A stretch of 64,000 nt of DNA from an uncultured Allorhizobium sp. (GCA_958439205.1 OY288189.1:1503001-1567000), one strand, 5' to 3'; shown: positions 1-10,292, counted from the first letter of the stretch. Notes: generated from the sequence alone by a model not told the origin. Made by a program: numbers and translations.

Positions 1-1227
1 GCCCATGGCGATGTCGCGGGCCTCCAATATGCGCTGACCCTGCTCTCCCAGATGCTGCATGGTGCGCGCACCCAGCCGGAGACGTTCCGCTTCCCCGCAT
101 CAGGCACCATCGCCGACAAGCCACGCTACGACTGGCGCGGTTGCCATCTGGATGTCTCCCGCCAGTTCTTCCCCGTGGCCGACGTCAAACGCCTGATCGA
201 CATCCTCGCCTGGTTCCGGATGAACACCTTCCACTGGCATCTGTCCGACGACGAAGCCTGGCGTCTCGAAATCAAGGCCTTCCCGCAGCTGACGACCCTT
301 GGCGTGTTGCGCGGACCCGACGAGCCGCTTCTGCCGCAGCTGGGCAATGGGGCCGAGCCGGTTGGTGGTTTCTATGCGCAGGACGAGGTCCGGGATATCG
401 TTGCCCATGCGGCCGCTCTTCAGGTCGAGGTGGTGCCGGAGATAGACGTGCCCGGCCACAGCACGGCCATGCTAGTTGCCTTGCCGGAGCTCGTCGACGG
501 GCAGGAGGCGCCCGATAGTTATCGCTCCGTGCAGGGCTATCCGAACAACGCGCTGAACCCGGCGATCGAATATACCTACGAGGTGCTGGGCAAGGTCTTC
601 GACGAAATGGTCGAGCTCTTCCCGTCGACGCTCATCCATATCGGTGGAGACGAAGTGGCGGCCAATACCTGGATGGCTTCGCCGCTTGCCCGCAAGCTGA
701 TGGAGCAGGAGGGTATCGAGGGGACCTTCGGGCTGCAGAGCTATTTCATGAAGCGCATCCAGAAGATGCTGGCCGAGCGTGGCCGCAAGCTTGCTGGCTG
801 GGACGAAGTCAGCCATGGCGGCGGCGTCGATCCCGAGGGTACGCTGCTGATGGCCTGGCAGAAGCCGGAGGTCGGGCTGGAACTGGCGAAACAGGGCTAC
901 GACGTCGTCATGACGCCGGGCCAGGCCTATTATCTCGACATGGTGCAGGACGAGGCCTTCCAGGAGCCGGGTGCGAGCTGGGCCGGCACCGTGCCGCCGA
1001 AGCATACCTACACTTACGAGGCGGTCGCCGAATTTCCGGCGGAGCTTGCGGCCCGCATGCGCGGTGTCCAGGCCTGCATCTGGTGCGAACACTTCTTGAC
1101 CCGCGACTACTTCAACCACCTCGTCTTCCCGCGTCTTCCGGCCATTGCCGAGGCGGCCTGGACGCCGAAGGACAACAAGGACTGGCCGCGCTTTGCCGCC
1201 ATCGTCCGTTTGAGCCCCCGCTACTGA
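1..1227 (+). CDS. Beta-N-acetylhexosaminidase, GH20 (5' end outside window)
   Basis: The frame is open from the first base, so the N-terminus lies upstream. The visible 408 residues are the GH20 catalytic barrel: HLSDDEAWRLE, then EIDVPGHSTAML, then the catalytic Asp-Glu pair in HIGGDEV (codons 217-218 of the window), and a late AEAAWTP segment. GH20 enzymes remove terminal beta-linked GlcNAc or GalNAc by substrate-assisted catalysis. The protein stops about 20 residues after AEAAWTP, so it has no extra C-terminal domain. It sits 13 bases before the M81 gene and heads a same-strand group with an MFS protein and CutC, which suggests an amino-sugar or cell-wall-fragment operon. The exact substrate cannot be told. 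Confidence 0.9.
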   Translation, partial: AHGDVAGLQYALTLLSQMLHGARTQPETFRFPASGTIADKPRYDWRGCHLDVSRQFFPVADVKRLIDILAWFRMNTFHWHLSDDEAWRLEIKAFPQLTTLGVLRGPDEPLLPQLGNGAEPVGGFYAQDEVRDIVAHAAALQVEVVPEIDVPGHSTAMLVALPELVDGQEAPDSYRSVQGYPNNALNPAIEYTYEVLGKVFDEMVELFPSTLIHIGGDEVAANTWMASPLARKLMEQEGIEGTFGLQSYFMKRIQKMLAERGRKLAGWDEVSHGGGVDPEGTLLMAWQKPEVGLELAKQGYDVVMTPGQAYYLDMVQDEAFQEPGASWAGTVPPKHTYTYEAVAEFPAELAARMRGVQACIWCEHFLTRDYFNHLVFPRLPAIAEAAWTPKDNKDWPRFAAIVRLSPRY

Positions 1228-1240
1228 GGATTTGAGGCCC

Positions 1241-2680
1241 ATGACCTTCCGCATCGCTGTCGGCGGTATCCATACCGAATGCTCGACCTCGTCTCCTGTC
1301 CTGATGCAGCCGGAGGATTTTCGCGTGCTGCGCGGGCCGGATTTGCTGGCACACGAATACTTCGACTTCCTCGAAGCGGAAGGCGTCGAACACCTTCCGT
1401 TGTTGCATGCGCGTGCGGTTCCCGGTGGGCCCCTTGCGCGCGCTACTTATGAGGGGTTCAAGGCGGAGTTCCTTGAGCGGCTGAAAGCCACACTGCCGAT
1501 CGACGGGCTCTATCTCGCCATGCATGGCGCTATGAATGTTGAGGGCATGGATGATGCAGAGGGCGACTGGATTTCGGCGGCCCGTGCGGTTGTCGGGCCC
1601 GATGTGCCGGTTGCGGCGAGCTACGACCTGCATGGCAATGTCACGCAGAAGATTATCGACCAGCTTGATATCTTCGCTGGCTATCGTACCGCCCCGCATA
1701 TCGATGTGCGCGAGACAATGGTCCGGGCCTGGTCGATGTTGATCCGGGCGCTGAAGACCGGGGAGAAGCCGGGTGTTGCCTGGGCGCCGGTGCCGGTTCT
1801 GCTGCCCGGCGAACGGACCTCGACCGAGGACGAGCCGGCCAGGAGCCTCTATCTGAAATTGCCGGAGCATGATGCCGTTCCCGGTGTCTGGGATGCCAAC
1901 CTGATGGTGGGCTATGTCTGGGCTGACGAGCCTCGCGGTACGGCCTGTGCTGTGGTCACGGCTGTCGACAAGGCTGCGGCGGAGAAGGTCACTGCTGCCA
2001 TTGCCCAATCCTATTGGGAAGCCCGCGCAGACTTCCGCTTCGGTCCGGTCACGGGTCCGCTCGCGGATATGCTCGATATTGCTGAAAGCACCGATACACG
2101 GCCGATTATTCTCGCTGACTCCGGCGACAACCCGACCGGCGGTGGCGTGGGCGACCGGGCGGATGTGCTCAAGGCGCTTCTGACACGGTCGATCGATGAC
2201 GTGCTGATTGCCGGCATTACCGACCGCCCGGCCGTTGAACGGTGTTTCGCAGCCGGCGCCGGTGCGCGGGTCTCGCTCAAGGTTGGTGGATCTCTCGATC
2301 CGGCAAGCCCCTCCGTCGAGGTCGAGGCGGATGTCGTCTTCCTTGACAATCCCGGCTCGGCTGCGGACAGTCAGGCTGTGGTCAAGATCGGCGGCATCAC
2401 GCTGGTGCTCGCGGCGCGGCGTCGGCCCTATCACAACATCGCGGATTTCACCCGGCTCGGTCTCGATCCGACCAAGGTGCGGCTGCTCGTTGTCAAGTCT
2501 GGCTACCTCTCGCCGGAGCTTGCGCCGATCGCCAATCCCAACCTGATGGCGCTGACGGATGGCGTGATCAACCAGGACATCGAGAACCTGCCGAGCCATC
2601 GCCGCCACAAGCCCAGCTATCCCTTCGTCAAGGATTTCAGCTATACGGCGAAGGTGTTCTTCTCGACGCGATTCCCTTGA
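1241..2680 (+). CDS. M81 family metallopeptidase (MlrC-like)
   Basis: A 479-residue protein with the M81/MlrC N-terminal signature GGIHTECSTSS and the metal-binding SYDLHGN segment, followed by the family's C-terminal domain (GGVGDRADVL region). MlrC is the microcystin-linearised peptide hydrolase of sphingomonads, but most relatives in rhizobia have unknown substrates and sit beside sugar or peptide uptake genes. ATG at 1241 is preceded by GAGGA 10 bases upstream; an in-frame TTG at 1232 would place the start on top of that ribosome site and was not used. A role in processing peptides or amides linked to amino sugars is inferred from the GH20 neighbour only. Confidence 0.85.
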   Translation: MTFRIAVGGIHTECSTSSPVLMQPEDFRVLRGPDLLAHEYFDFLEAEGVEHLPLLHARAVPGGPLARATYEGFKAEFLERLKATLPIDGLYLAMHGAMNVEGMDDAEGDWISAARAVVGPDVPVAASYDLHGNVTQKIIDQLDIFAGYRTAPHIDVRETMVRAWSMLIRALKTGEKPGVAWAPVPVLLPGERTSTEDEPARSLYLKLPEHDAVPGVWDANLMVGYVWADEPRGTACAVVTAVDKAAAEKVTAAIAQSYWEARADFRFGPVTGPLADMLDIAESTDTRPIILADSGDNPTGGGVGDRADVLKALLTRSIDDVLIAGITDRPAVERCFAAGAGARVSLKVGGSLDPASPSVEVEADVVFLDNPGSAADSQAVVKIGGITLVLAARRRPYHNIADFTRLGLDPTKVRLLVVKSGYLSPELAPIANPNLMALTDGVINQDIENLPSHRRHKPSYPFVKDFSYTAKVFFSTRFP

Positions 2681-2739
2681 GACATTGATGTCGGTGCCGC
2701 CCTTCCGGCGGCACGATCCCCAACCCGATTGTACCCTTG

Positions 2740-3951
2740 ATGTTGTCCTCCTTTTCGGTGGTCTATCGCCACAAGCCGATCCGGGTCAGTGCGGCCGCGA
2801 TCTTCTTCTTCGGCTTCTCAGGTGCCGCGACGTCGCCCTACATGTCGCTGATCGGCATCCGTGAACTCGGACTGTCGGACGCCGTCTATTCGGTGCTGAT
2901 CTTCCTGGCGGCGGTGGTGAATGTCAGCGCCAGCGTGACCGCCGGCATCGTGGCGGATCGACTAGGCCATTTCCGGTCGCCGATGATCCTCGCCGCCATC
3001 TTCGGCATCGTCGGCTTCGGGCTGGTCTATGTGGTGCCAACGCCTGTCATGTTTGCGATCGCGACGCTGGTTCTGATCCCGGTGTTCGGGACGATCAATT
3101 CGCTCATCTTCGCCAATATTCGTGCGGTCTCCTCGGGCATGGCGGTGCGAGAGCTGATGGCGGTGAATTCTGCCGTCCGTGCCATCCTCTCCGCCTCCTG
3201 GGTTCTCGTGCCGGGGATCGTCGGAGCACTTCTCGTTGGCCAGCCCAGCATGCTGCCCGCCTTCCTGCTGGCAAGCCTCGCATGTCTGGTCTGTCTTCTG
3301 CTGTTCGTCTTCGGTCTGGACCGCCTGCCGCCGGTGCAGGAGGGGGAACGGCAGCACTATTCCTTCTTCCGCTCCATCCGGCAGATCGGCTCGGCAAGCG
3401 TCCTGCCAAGGCTTCTGGCGATCTCGCTGATCTCGGCCATGTTGCACGCCAACGGCACCGTCCTGCCCTTGATCGTCACGGGCAAGGCCGGCGGTACGCC
3501 GGCGGATGTCGGGGTGATCGTCGGCATCGTCGCGTTTCTCGAGATCATCTTCATCCTCTTCTGGGGATGGGTCGAAGCGCGTACCTCTATCCTCTTCGCG
3601 ATGGTCACGGCGGCCCTGATCTATTGCAGCTACCTCGTTTTCCTCGGCCTCGCTGACCGACCGATGGATGTCTATCTGCTGACCGTCGTTGCAGGCCTTG
3701 GAGCCGCGGGCATCATCGCGATCCCGATCACCTATCTGCAGAACCTGATCGCGGACCGGGCCGGCCTCGGCAGCTCGCTGATTGCAGTCAACATCTTCTT
3801 GAGCGGTGGCATGGCCTCGCTGATGTTTGCGCTCGGCACCAGCATCAGCGACTATGCGGGCACGGCGATCATTGCCTCGATCGCCGGCTTTTCAGGTGTC
3901 TGCCTGCTCTGGCTGCTGGATCGGACGCCTCGGGCGAAGACGGAAGGTTGA
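2740..3951 (+). CDS. MFS transporter, sugar-efflux (Set)-like
   Basis: A 403-residue, very hydrophobic protein with about 12 predicted membrane segments and a short charged central loop near residues 195-215, the usual major facilitator layout. The N-terminal half (GFSGAATSPYMSLI, then ADRLGHFRSP after the second and third segments) resembles sugar-efflux MFS proteins more than drug pumps, but this is a weak call. ATG at 2740 is used; a TTG directly before it adds one residue. It lies 59 bases after the M81 gene and 9 bases before cutC, so it probably belongs to the same transcript. Substrate unknown. Confidence 0.75.
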   Translation: MLSSFSVVYRHKPIRVSAAAIFFFGFSGAATSPYMSLIGIRELGLSDAVYSVLIFLAAVVNVSASVTAGIVADRLGHFRSPMILAAIFGIVGFGLVYVVPTPVMFAIATLVLIPVFGTINSLIFANIRAVSSGMAVRELMAVNSAVRAILSASWVLVPGIVGALLVGQPSMLPAFLLASLACLVCLLLFVFGLDRLPPVQEGERQHYSFFRSIRQIGSASVLPRLLAISLISAMLHANGTVLPLIVTGKAGGTPADVGVIVGIVAFLEIIFILFWGWVEARTSILFAMVTAALIYCSYLVFLGLADRPMDVYLLTVVAGLGAAGIIAIPITYLQNLIADRAGLGSSLIAVNIFLSGGMASLMFALGTSISDYAGTAIIASIAGFSGVCLLWLLDRTPRAKTEG

Positions 3952-3960
3952 GGGAGGAGC

Positions 3961-4710
3961 ATGGTGACATCTCGGGAGAAAGCCGCAGGACCGCTGCTCG
4001 AAATCTGCGTCGATGATGTCGCCGGGCTGGACGCGGCCGTCGCCGGTGGCGCTGACCGGATCGAGCTCTGCTCGGCACTTGGTTCCGGCGGGCTCACGCC
4101 CTCTCGTGGTTTCATGGCCATAGCTGCCAATGCGCCGATCCCCGTCCATCCGCTGATCCGTCCACGCGCCGGTGGCTTCACCTATGGCGAGGCCGAAGTC
4201 GCGCTGATGGAGGCCGACATTCTTGCTGCGCGCGAGGCCGGGTTGGCCGGCGTTGTGATCGGTGCGACCACGGCCGCTGGTGTGCTGGATATAGGTGTCA
4301 TCCGTCGGCTCATCAACGCGTCACAGGGCCTCGACCTTACTTTGCATCGGGCGATCGATGTCGTCGAAGACATAGATGCCGCCCTTGATCTTGCGATCGA
4401 ACTCGGTTTCTCGCGTGTGCTGACATCGGGTGGTGAGCGGCATGCCGAAGAGGGCATCGATGTAATTGCCCGACTGGCGAAGCGGGGTTCTGGCCGTATA
4501 TCGATCATGCCTGGCGGTGGCGTGCGGCCCGAGAATGCGGGTCGTTTTCTCGCGATCGCTGAGGTTAGGGAACTGCATGCGTCCTGCAGCCGGGCGGGTG
4601 TCGGCGAGCCTCGATTGACCGAACTCGGCTTCTCGACCGAGACCCCCCGGCATACGGATGCCGATATCGTCCGTCGTCTGAAGGCGCAGTTGCGGCTTGG
4701 ACTTTACTGA
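3961..4710 (+). CDS. cutC: CutC family protein
   Basis: A 249-residue TIM-barrel protein with the CutC signature LEICVDDVAGLDAAVAGGADRIELC broken across residues 11-37, then GGLTPSRGF and the IMPGGGVRPEN loop near residue 180. The length matches the family (about 240-250). CutC was named for copper homeostasis in E. coli, but a direct role in copper handling is not established, and its location in an amino-sugar-type operon here fits a metabolic enzyme of unknown reaction. It starts 9 bases after the MFS gene, with GGGAGGAGC just before the ATG. Its stop is 3 bases from the stop of the convergent GGDEF-EAL gene. Confidence 0.88.
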   Translation: MVTSREKAAGPLLEICVDDVAGLDAAVAGGADRIELCSALGSGGLTPSRGFMAIAANAPIPVHPLIRPRAGGFTYGEAEVALMEADILAAREAGLAGVVIGATTAAGVLDIGVIRRLINASQGLDLTLHRAIDVVEDIDAALDLAIELGFSRVLTSGGERHAEEGIDVIARLAKRGSGRISIMPGGGVRPENAGRFLAIAEVRELHASCSRAGVGEPRLTELGFSTETPRHTDADIVRRLKAQLRLGLY

Positions 4711-4713
4711 CCT

Positions 4714-6708
4714 TTAAGAAGCCATTGCCTGGGCAGGTTTGTCCGCCAGGAACTTGACGGTCTCTGCCGCCAGCATCGGCTTGCCGAAGTAGTAGCCTTG
4801 CACCGCCCGGACACCGAGATTTTCGAGGATCCGCAGCTCCTCTTCCGTCTCGACGCCTTCGACAATCGCTTCCAGCTCCATCTCCGCGCAGAGCGCCAGC
4901 ACTGATTTCACGATGTTGAAGCTCGTCCGGCGCGTGTGAATGTTGCGCACGAAGCTGCCATCGATCTTGATCTTGGTGAGCGGCAGCTTGTGCACATGGT
5001 TCAAGCTGGAATAGCCGGTGCCGAAGTCGTCGAGCGAAATGCCGGCACCCAGTTCGCGCAGCATCTGGATCGAGGCGCTTGCCTGCTCGAAGTCGTGCAT
5101 CACGGCGGTTTCGGTGATCTCAAAATTGATGCGGCGCGGGTCGAAGCCGCTCTTCAGCACGATCGAGACAATCTTCAACGTGTTTTCCGGCGAGCTGAGA
5201 TCGTGCGGAGAGAGATTGAAGGAGAGATAGACGTCATCCGGCCACAGATGTGCGACGCTCAAGGCGCGTTCCAGCAGGAGGCGCGTGATCAGCGTGATGC
5301 GACCATTGTGTTCGGCAACCGGAATGAACTCCGCGGGCGAGACCTGGCCGATGCGCGGGCTTTCCCAGCGGGCAAGAGCCTCGAAGCCGATGCAGACACG
5401 GCGATTGACGCAAGTGATCGGCTGGAAGACGAGCGAGAGTTCCTTGTCCAGGTCGGCTGCGACGAGAGCCTCTTCGACGATCTTCTGGCGGTTCAGTTCG
5501 TTGGCCTGGACGGCATTGAAGATCACCGTGCCTGCCCGATGATGGCGCTTGGCGGTGTAGAGCGCATAGTCGGCAAGCTCATAGATTTCCTGGCCGGTTT
5601 CCCCGACATTCGGATAGAGGGCAAAGCCGACGGAACCTGTGACCTGAACCATGCCGCTGCCGATATTGATCCGTTCAGCAATCAGTTCGCAGACCTTCTG
5701 GCCAAGTGCCATAACCTCGTTGTCGCCGCATTCACCCTCGAGCAAGAGGCCGAATTCATCGCCGCCGAGACGATAGACCGACAGGCCTTTGTCATGGATG
5801 GCCGACAGGCGGGCGCCGATTTCGATCAGGACCTTGTCGCCGGCTGAGTGACCATAGAGATCGTTGACCGGCTTGAATCCATCAAGGTCGATGACGCCGA
5901 CCGCGAGTTTGTCACCTGCCACGCTCGCCCGCGCAAAGGCTGTGTCCAGCATGTGAAAGAAGCTGCGGCGGTTGGCGAGAAGCGTCAGGCTGTCGAGATT
6001 GGCAAGGCGCAGGTTCTCGTCCGAGAGCGCCTGCATGGCCTTGTTCTGCTCCTGCAGCGCCTGTTGCTGGAGCATCAGGACGTTGCGGGATTCGTGCAGC
6101 TGGCGAAAGTCTCGGTAGTGCGAGACGAGGATCATGATCATCGCCATCGTCACCAGAATGACGTTAACGCCGGTGGCAATGAAGGTCGGCTCGCCCGACA
6201 GGCACATGACGACGAAGAAAGGCAGGTTGACCGTCACCGTCACTATCAGGGCTGCTGAGCGCAGGTGCATCAGGCAGAAGATGCATCCGATGACGGTGAT
6301 CGCCATGAAAAAGGCCACGTGTGCTTTCTGATAGGCGTCGCCATAGGGAAGCAACGAAATCGACCAGGCGGTGCAGAAAACAGCGATCGGAAAGCTGAGA
6401 ATGTTGGTGGCGCGGAGCTGCCTATAGGCTTGCTCAGGTGTTCTCTCGCGATTCCTGCCTCTAAGCCAGATCAGGGAGCGCAGAGCGAAGAGGGCCGTCA
6501 GGACTGTCGGCAGGTAGACGACGAGATAATCCGGTGCGGCACCCTGATGTGTCCAGGCGAGCGAGATCAGGTTCGTGGCAAGGATGAAGTAGAGCAGGGG
6601 GACCTGCTTGGAGAAAGCCTCGAACTGGGCCGCCGTCAACGCCGGATTGCCGTTGGGAACCTTGAGCAGGCCGAACCACTCTCCCATCCGGCTTCGGATG
6701 TCTTGCAT
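4714..6708 (-). CDS. Membrane GGDEF-EAL c-di-GMP enzyme
   Basis: A 664-residue protein. Residues ~35-195 hold about six hydrophobic segments, followed by a short coiled region rich in Gln and Glu, then a GGDEF domain (intact RLGGDEF) and a C-terminal EAL domain (FEALARW, SFNLSP, FEITETAV, DDFGTGYSSL, KIDGSF, EGVET, QGYYFGKPM). Both catalytic sets look complete, so it could make and break cyclic di-GMP at the inner membrane. The inhibitory RxxD site normally found five residues before GGDEF is absent. ATG at 6708 follows AAGGGA at good spacing; an upstream in-frame ATG at 6813 adds 35 unlikely residues. Its input signal is unknown. Confidence 0.9.
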   Translation of the reverse strand: MQDIRSRMGEWFGLLKVPNGNPALTAAQFEAFSKQVPLLYFILATNLISLAWTHQGAAPDYLVVYLPTVLTALFALRSLIWLRGRNRERTPEQAYRQLRATNILSFPIAVFCTAWSISLLPYGDAYQKAHVAFFMAITVIGCIFCLMHLRSAALIVTVTVNLPFFVVMCLSGEPTFIATGVNVILVTMAMIMILVSHYRDFRQLHESRNVLMLQQQALQEQNKAMQALSDENLRLANLDSLTLLANRRSFFHMLDTAFARASVAGDKLAVGVIDLDGFKPVNDLYGHSAGDKVLIEIGARLSAIHDKGLSVYRLGGDEFGLLLEGECGDNEVMALGQKVCELIAERINIGSGMVQVTGSVGFALYPNVGETGQEIYELADYALYTAKRHHRAGTVIFNAVQANELNRQKIVEEALVAADLDKELSLVFQPITCVNRRVCIGFEALARWESPRIGQVSPAEFIPVAEHNGRITLITRLLLERALSVAHLWPDDVYLSFNLSPHDLSSPENTLKIVSIVLKSGFDPRRINFEITETAVMHDFEQASASIQMLRELGAGISLDDFGTGYSSLNHVHKLPLTKIKIDGSFVRNIHTRRTSFNIVKSVLALCAEMELEAIVEGVETEEELRILENLGVRAVQGYYFGKPMLAAETVKFLADKPAQAMAS

Positions 6709-6900
6709 CGTCCCTTTTTCAGCCACGCCTGTCCGCTCTCCCCTTCGCTCCGAGCTTGTTTTTTTATATGAGAATCCGTTAAAATTGCGGAAAGCGCGGA
6801 CTACCAGATTCAAGCACAGTGTTTGTATGCCTTCAGATGGTCATTGCCGTTGGCTAAGTCGGTCGGTATCAGGATGCCTGATCCCAGGAGCCGTTTCACC

Positions 6901-7497
6901 GTGAATTCGATCTCTCGTCTGCTCGCCGTCCTCGCCACCTCGCTCTCCGCAGCATTGCCAGCCGCCGCCCAGGAATGGCAGGCGACCGAAAAGGTAGAGC
7001 ATTACAAGGTCAATGGCTCAGTGCCGATGGAGCTCTACCAGTCGATCGGCGAGCGCGGACCCAAGCTCAGCCTCGGGCGGGTCATCGCTCACACGACCTT
7101 CAAGCTCACCTGGCAGCGCGACTATCAGCAGCAGGGGCAGGCTTGCGTGCTGGCGACGGCCAAGCCGAGGCTGATCATTACTTACACGCTGCCGAAGCCT
7201 GCGCAGAAGCTAGCGCCTGAGGTGGCGGCGAAGTGGGAGGCGTTCTACGACGGGATCGTCGAGCATGAAAAGCTGCACGGGCAGTTCATGAAGGACCTCA
7301 CGCAGGCTATCCAGGATGTGTCGATCGGCCTGCGTGACGAGAACGATCCGGGCTGCAAGAAAGTGCGCGCCGCACTTCAGGCCGAGCTGAAGCCGATCTC
7401 GGATGCGCATGTGGCGCGCCACAGCGAATACGACCAGGTCGAGATGTCACCGGGTGGCGCGGTCCATCAGCTGATCCTGACCTTCCTCAATCCCTGA
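6901..7497 (+). CDS. Secreted DUF922 protein with HEKLH motif (putative zinc protease)
   Basis: A 198-residue protein with a clear signal peptide (hydrophobic core LLAVLATSLSAALPAAA, cleavage probably after AQ near residue 24). The mature part has two cysteines (ACVLA and PGCKK) that could form a disulfide, and a zincin-type HEKLH at residues 122-126. The family (DUF922) is annotated as predicted zinc-dependent protease without proven activity. GTG at 6901 is chosen because CAGGAG lies 10 bases upstream; an ATG at 6874 would add nine polar residues before the signal sequence and has no good ribosome site. It is monocistronic, divergent from the GGDEF-EAL gene and followed by a hairpin. Confidence 0.7.
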   Translation: MNSISRLLAVLATSLSAALPAAAQEWQATEKVEHYKVNGSVPMELYQSIGERGPKLSLGRVIAHTTFKLTWQRDYQQQGQACVLATAKPRLIITYTLPKPAQKLAPEVAAKWEAFYDGIVEHEKLHGQFMKDLTQAIQDVSIGLRDENDPGCKKVRAALQAELKPISDAHVARHSEYDQVEMSPGGAVHQLILTFLNP

Positions 7498-7503
7498 AAT
7501 GAA

Positions 7504-7526
7504 AAGGCGCCCGCATGGGGCGCCTT
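7504..7526. terminator. Hairpin terminator between the DUF922 gene and pcaF
   Basis: A perfect 9-base-pair stem (AAGGCGCCC and GGGCGCCTT) with a 5-base loop lies between the converging stops. A-rich sequence on one side and CAATCTT on the other make it a plausible two-way terminator. Confidence 0.75.
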
Positions 7527-7536
7527 CAATCTTGTG

Positions 7537-8742
<1,206 letters not shown>

Positions 8743-8752
8743 CTTGATGTCC

Positions 8753-9454
8753 TCACAGGGCGGGCACGACGAGATCGGCGACCTGGCCGTCCGTATGGAG
8801 CTTGCCGCCGGTCATGGCCTGCAACTCGTCCATGGTCATGGCGGCAAGCTTTTCACGCACGACGAAGCGGCCGTCGACGATGTCGATCACGGCATGGCTC
8901 GTGTAGACGCGGGTGATGCAGCCGACTCCGGTCAGCGGGAAGGTGCAGCGCTCGACTAGCTTCGGCTTGCCATCTTTGGTTACGTGTTCGGTGATGACGA
9001 CGACTTGCTTTGCGCCATGCACGAGATCCATGGCGCCGCCGACGGCGGGAACGCCCTTTGAGCCAACACGCCAGTTGGCGAGGTCACCGTTTTCGGCCAC
9101 CTGATAGGCACCGAGGATGGCGACGTCGAGATGGCCGCCACGGACCATGGCGAAGCTGTCGGCGTGATGGAAGAAGGCCGCACCCGGCTTCAGCGTGACC
9201 GCCTTCTTGCCGGCATTGATCAAGTCCCAGTCTTCCTCGCCGGCGGCCGGCGCTTCGCCGAAGTTCAGCACGCCGTTTTCGGTGTGGAAGATCGCTTCGC
9301 GTCCCTCAGGCTGGAACTTGGCCACCATTTCCGGAAAGCCGATGCCAAGGTTGACATAGGCGCCGTCCTCGATGTCCTGGGCGGCGCGCCAGGCGATCTG
9401 GGCGTTGGAGAGCTTGATGTCTTCGCGGGTGTCGATTGCAGCTGCGTCGGTCAT
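8753..9454 (-). CDS. pcaJ: 3-oxoadipate CoA-transferase subunit B PcaJ
   Basis: A 233-residue beta subunit of a family I CoA-transferase. The catalytic Glu59 lies in the TENG version of the S-E-N-G motif, before VLNFGEAP. With PcaI it moves CoA from succinyl-CoA to 3-oxoadipate in the cytosol. Its ATG overlaps the pcaI stop (ATGA), which implies translational coupling and fits an equimolar complex. Acetoacetate CoA-transferases are similar in sequence; the pca context decides the call. Confidence 0.93.
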   Translation of the reverse strand: MTDAAAIDTREDIKLSNAQIAWRAAQDIEDGAYVNLGIGFPEMVAKFQPEGREAIFHTENGVLNFGEAPAAGEEDWDLINAGKKAVTLKPGAAFFHHADSFAMVRGGHLDVAILGAYQVAENGDLANWRVGSKGVPAVGGAMDLVHGAKQVVVITEHVTKDGKPKLVERCTFPLTGVGCITRVYTSHAVIDIVDGRFVVREKLAAMTMDELQAMTGGKLHTDGQVADLVVPAL

Positions 9455-10158
9455 GCGTAGGCCACTCCGGCTCGGATGAGCTCTTCTTCCTGTTGCGGGT
9501 TGGCGACTTCAACGACGCCATCGACGAAGATGCCGGGGGTTATGACCTGTTCGGGATCGATCTCGCCGGGCTTCACGATTTTCGAGACCTGGGCGATCGT
9601 CTTGGCCGCGGCCATGCACATCAGCGGGTTGAAGTTGCGGCCGGCCATCCGGTAGGTCAGGTTGCCCATGGTATCGCCGAGATGCGCCTTGACGATGGCG
9701 AAGTCGGCTTTTAGCCAGCGCTCCTGCACATATTTGCGGCCATCGAACTCGGCAATCACCTTGCCGTTGGCCAGTTCCGTGCCGAAGCTTGTTGGCGTGT
9801 AGAAGGCCGGGATGCCGGCACCGCCGGCGCGGATGCGCTCGGCGAGCGTGCCCTGCGGCACAAGTTCCAGCTCGATCTCACCAGCGAGGTAGCGGTCGGT
9901 GAAGGCGCGGGGGTCGGAGGAGCGCGGGAAGGAGCAGATCATCTTCTTCACGAGGCCGGCGTCGATCATGGCGGCGATGCCGATGCGACCATTGCCGGCA
10001 TTGTTGTTGATGACCGTCAGGTTCTTCGGGCCCTTGTCGATCAGGGCATGAATGAGCTCGATCGGCGCGCCGGAGCCGCCGAAGCCTCCGATCATGACGG
10101 TTGCGCCATCGCCGATCCCGGCCACGGCATCCGCCAGGCTTGCAATTCTCTTGTCCAT
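9451..10158 (-). CDS. pcaI: 3-oxoadipate CoA-transferase subunit A PcaI
   Basis: A 235-residue alpha subunit with the CoA-binding GGFGGSGAP loop near residue 25. It pairs with PcaJ in activating 3-oxoadipate. ATG at 10158 (MDKRIAS) is chosen because GGGAG precedes it at good spacing; longer in-frame starts run into the control region shared with pcaR. It is the first gene of pcaIJF and is divergent from pcaR, so the 134 bases between them should carry both promoters and the PcaR site. Confidence 0.93.
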   Translation of the reverse strand: MDKRIASLADAVAGIGDGATVMIGGFGGSGAPIELIHALIDKGPKNLTVINNNAGNGRIGIAAMIDAGLVKKMICSFPRSSDPRAFTDRYLAGEIELELVPQGTLAERIRAGGAGIPAFYTPTSFGTELANGKVIAEFDGRKYVQERWLKADFAIVKAHLGDTMGNLTYRMAGRNFNPLMCMAAAKTIAQVSKIVKPGEIDPEQVITPGIFVDGVVEVANPQQEEELIRAGVAYA

Positions 10159-10243
10159 GGGAACTCCCGTTTCCTCGAGTGCGGTCTGACCGCGTTCTCC
10201 TGTCGCCAAATATGACCGTGAAAACCTCGACAGCAAGCATTTT

Positions 10244-10278
10244 GTGCGATATTTGATATTTGTTCGATAATCGCACGA
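10244..10278. promoter_or_regulatory. Candidate PcaR operator (three-repeat site)
   Basis: Three related elements lie between pcaI and pcaR: GTGCGATA (10244-10251), the same-direction GTTCGATA (10262-10269) exactly 10 bases on, and an inverted ATCGCACGA (10270-10278). One palindrome plus a third direct copy at 10 bases is the arrangement known for the IclR-type regulators PcaU and PobR of Acinetobacter. Assignment to PcaR is an inference. Confidence 0.55.
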
Positions 10279-10292
10279 ATATGGGATGGGCT

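Noticed and set aside
1150..1227. C-terminal truncation or frameshift of the GH20 gene
   Set aside because: The frame ends soon after the last conserved barrel motif and the next gene has its own ribosome site; no continued homology is seen in other frames.
1112..2608. Long open frame (498 codons) on the minus strand opposite the M81 gene
   Set aside because: High-GC shadow of the M81 frame: no family resemblance, no ribosome site, and the plus-strand frame has clear motifs.
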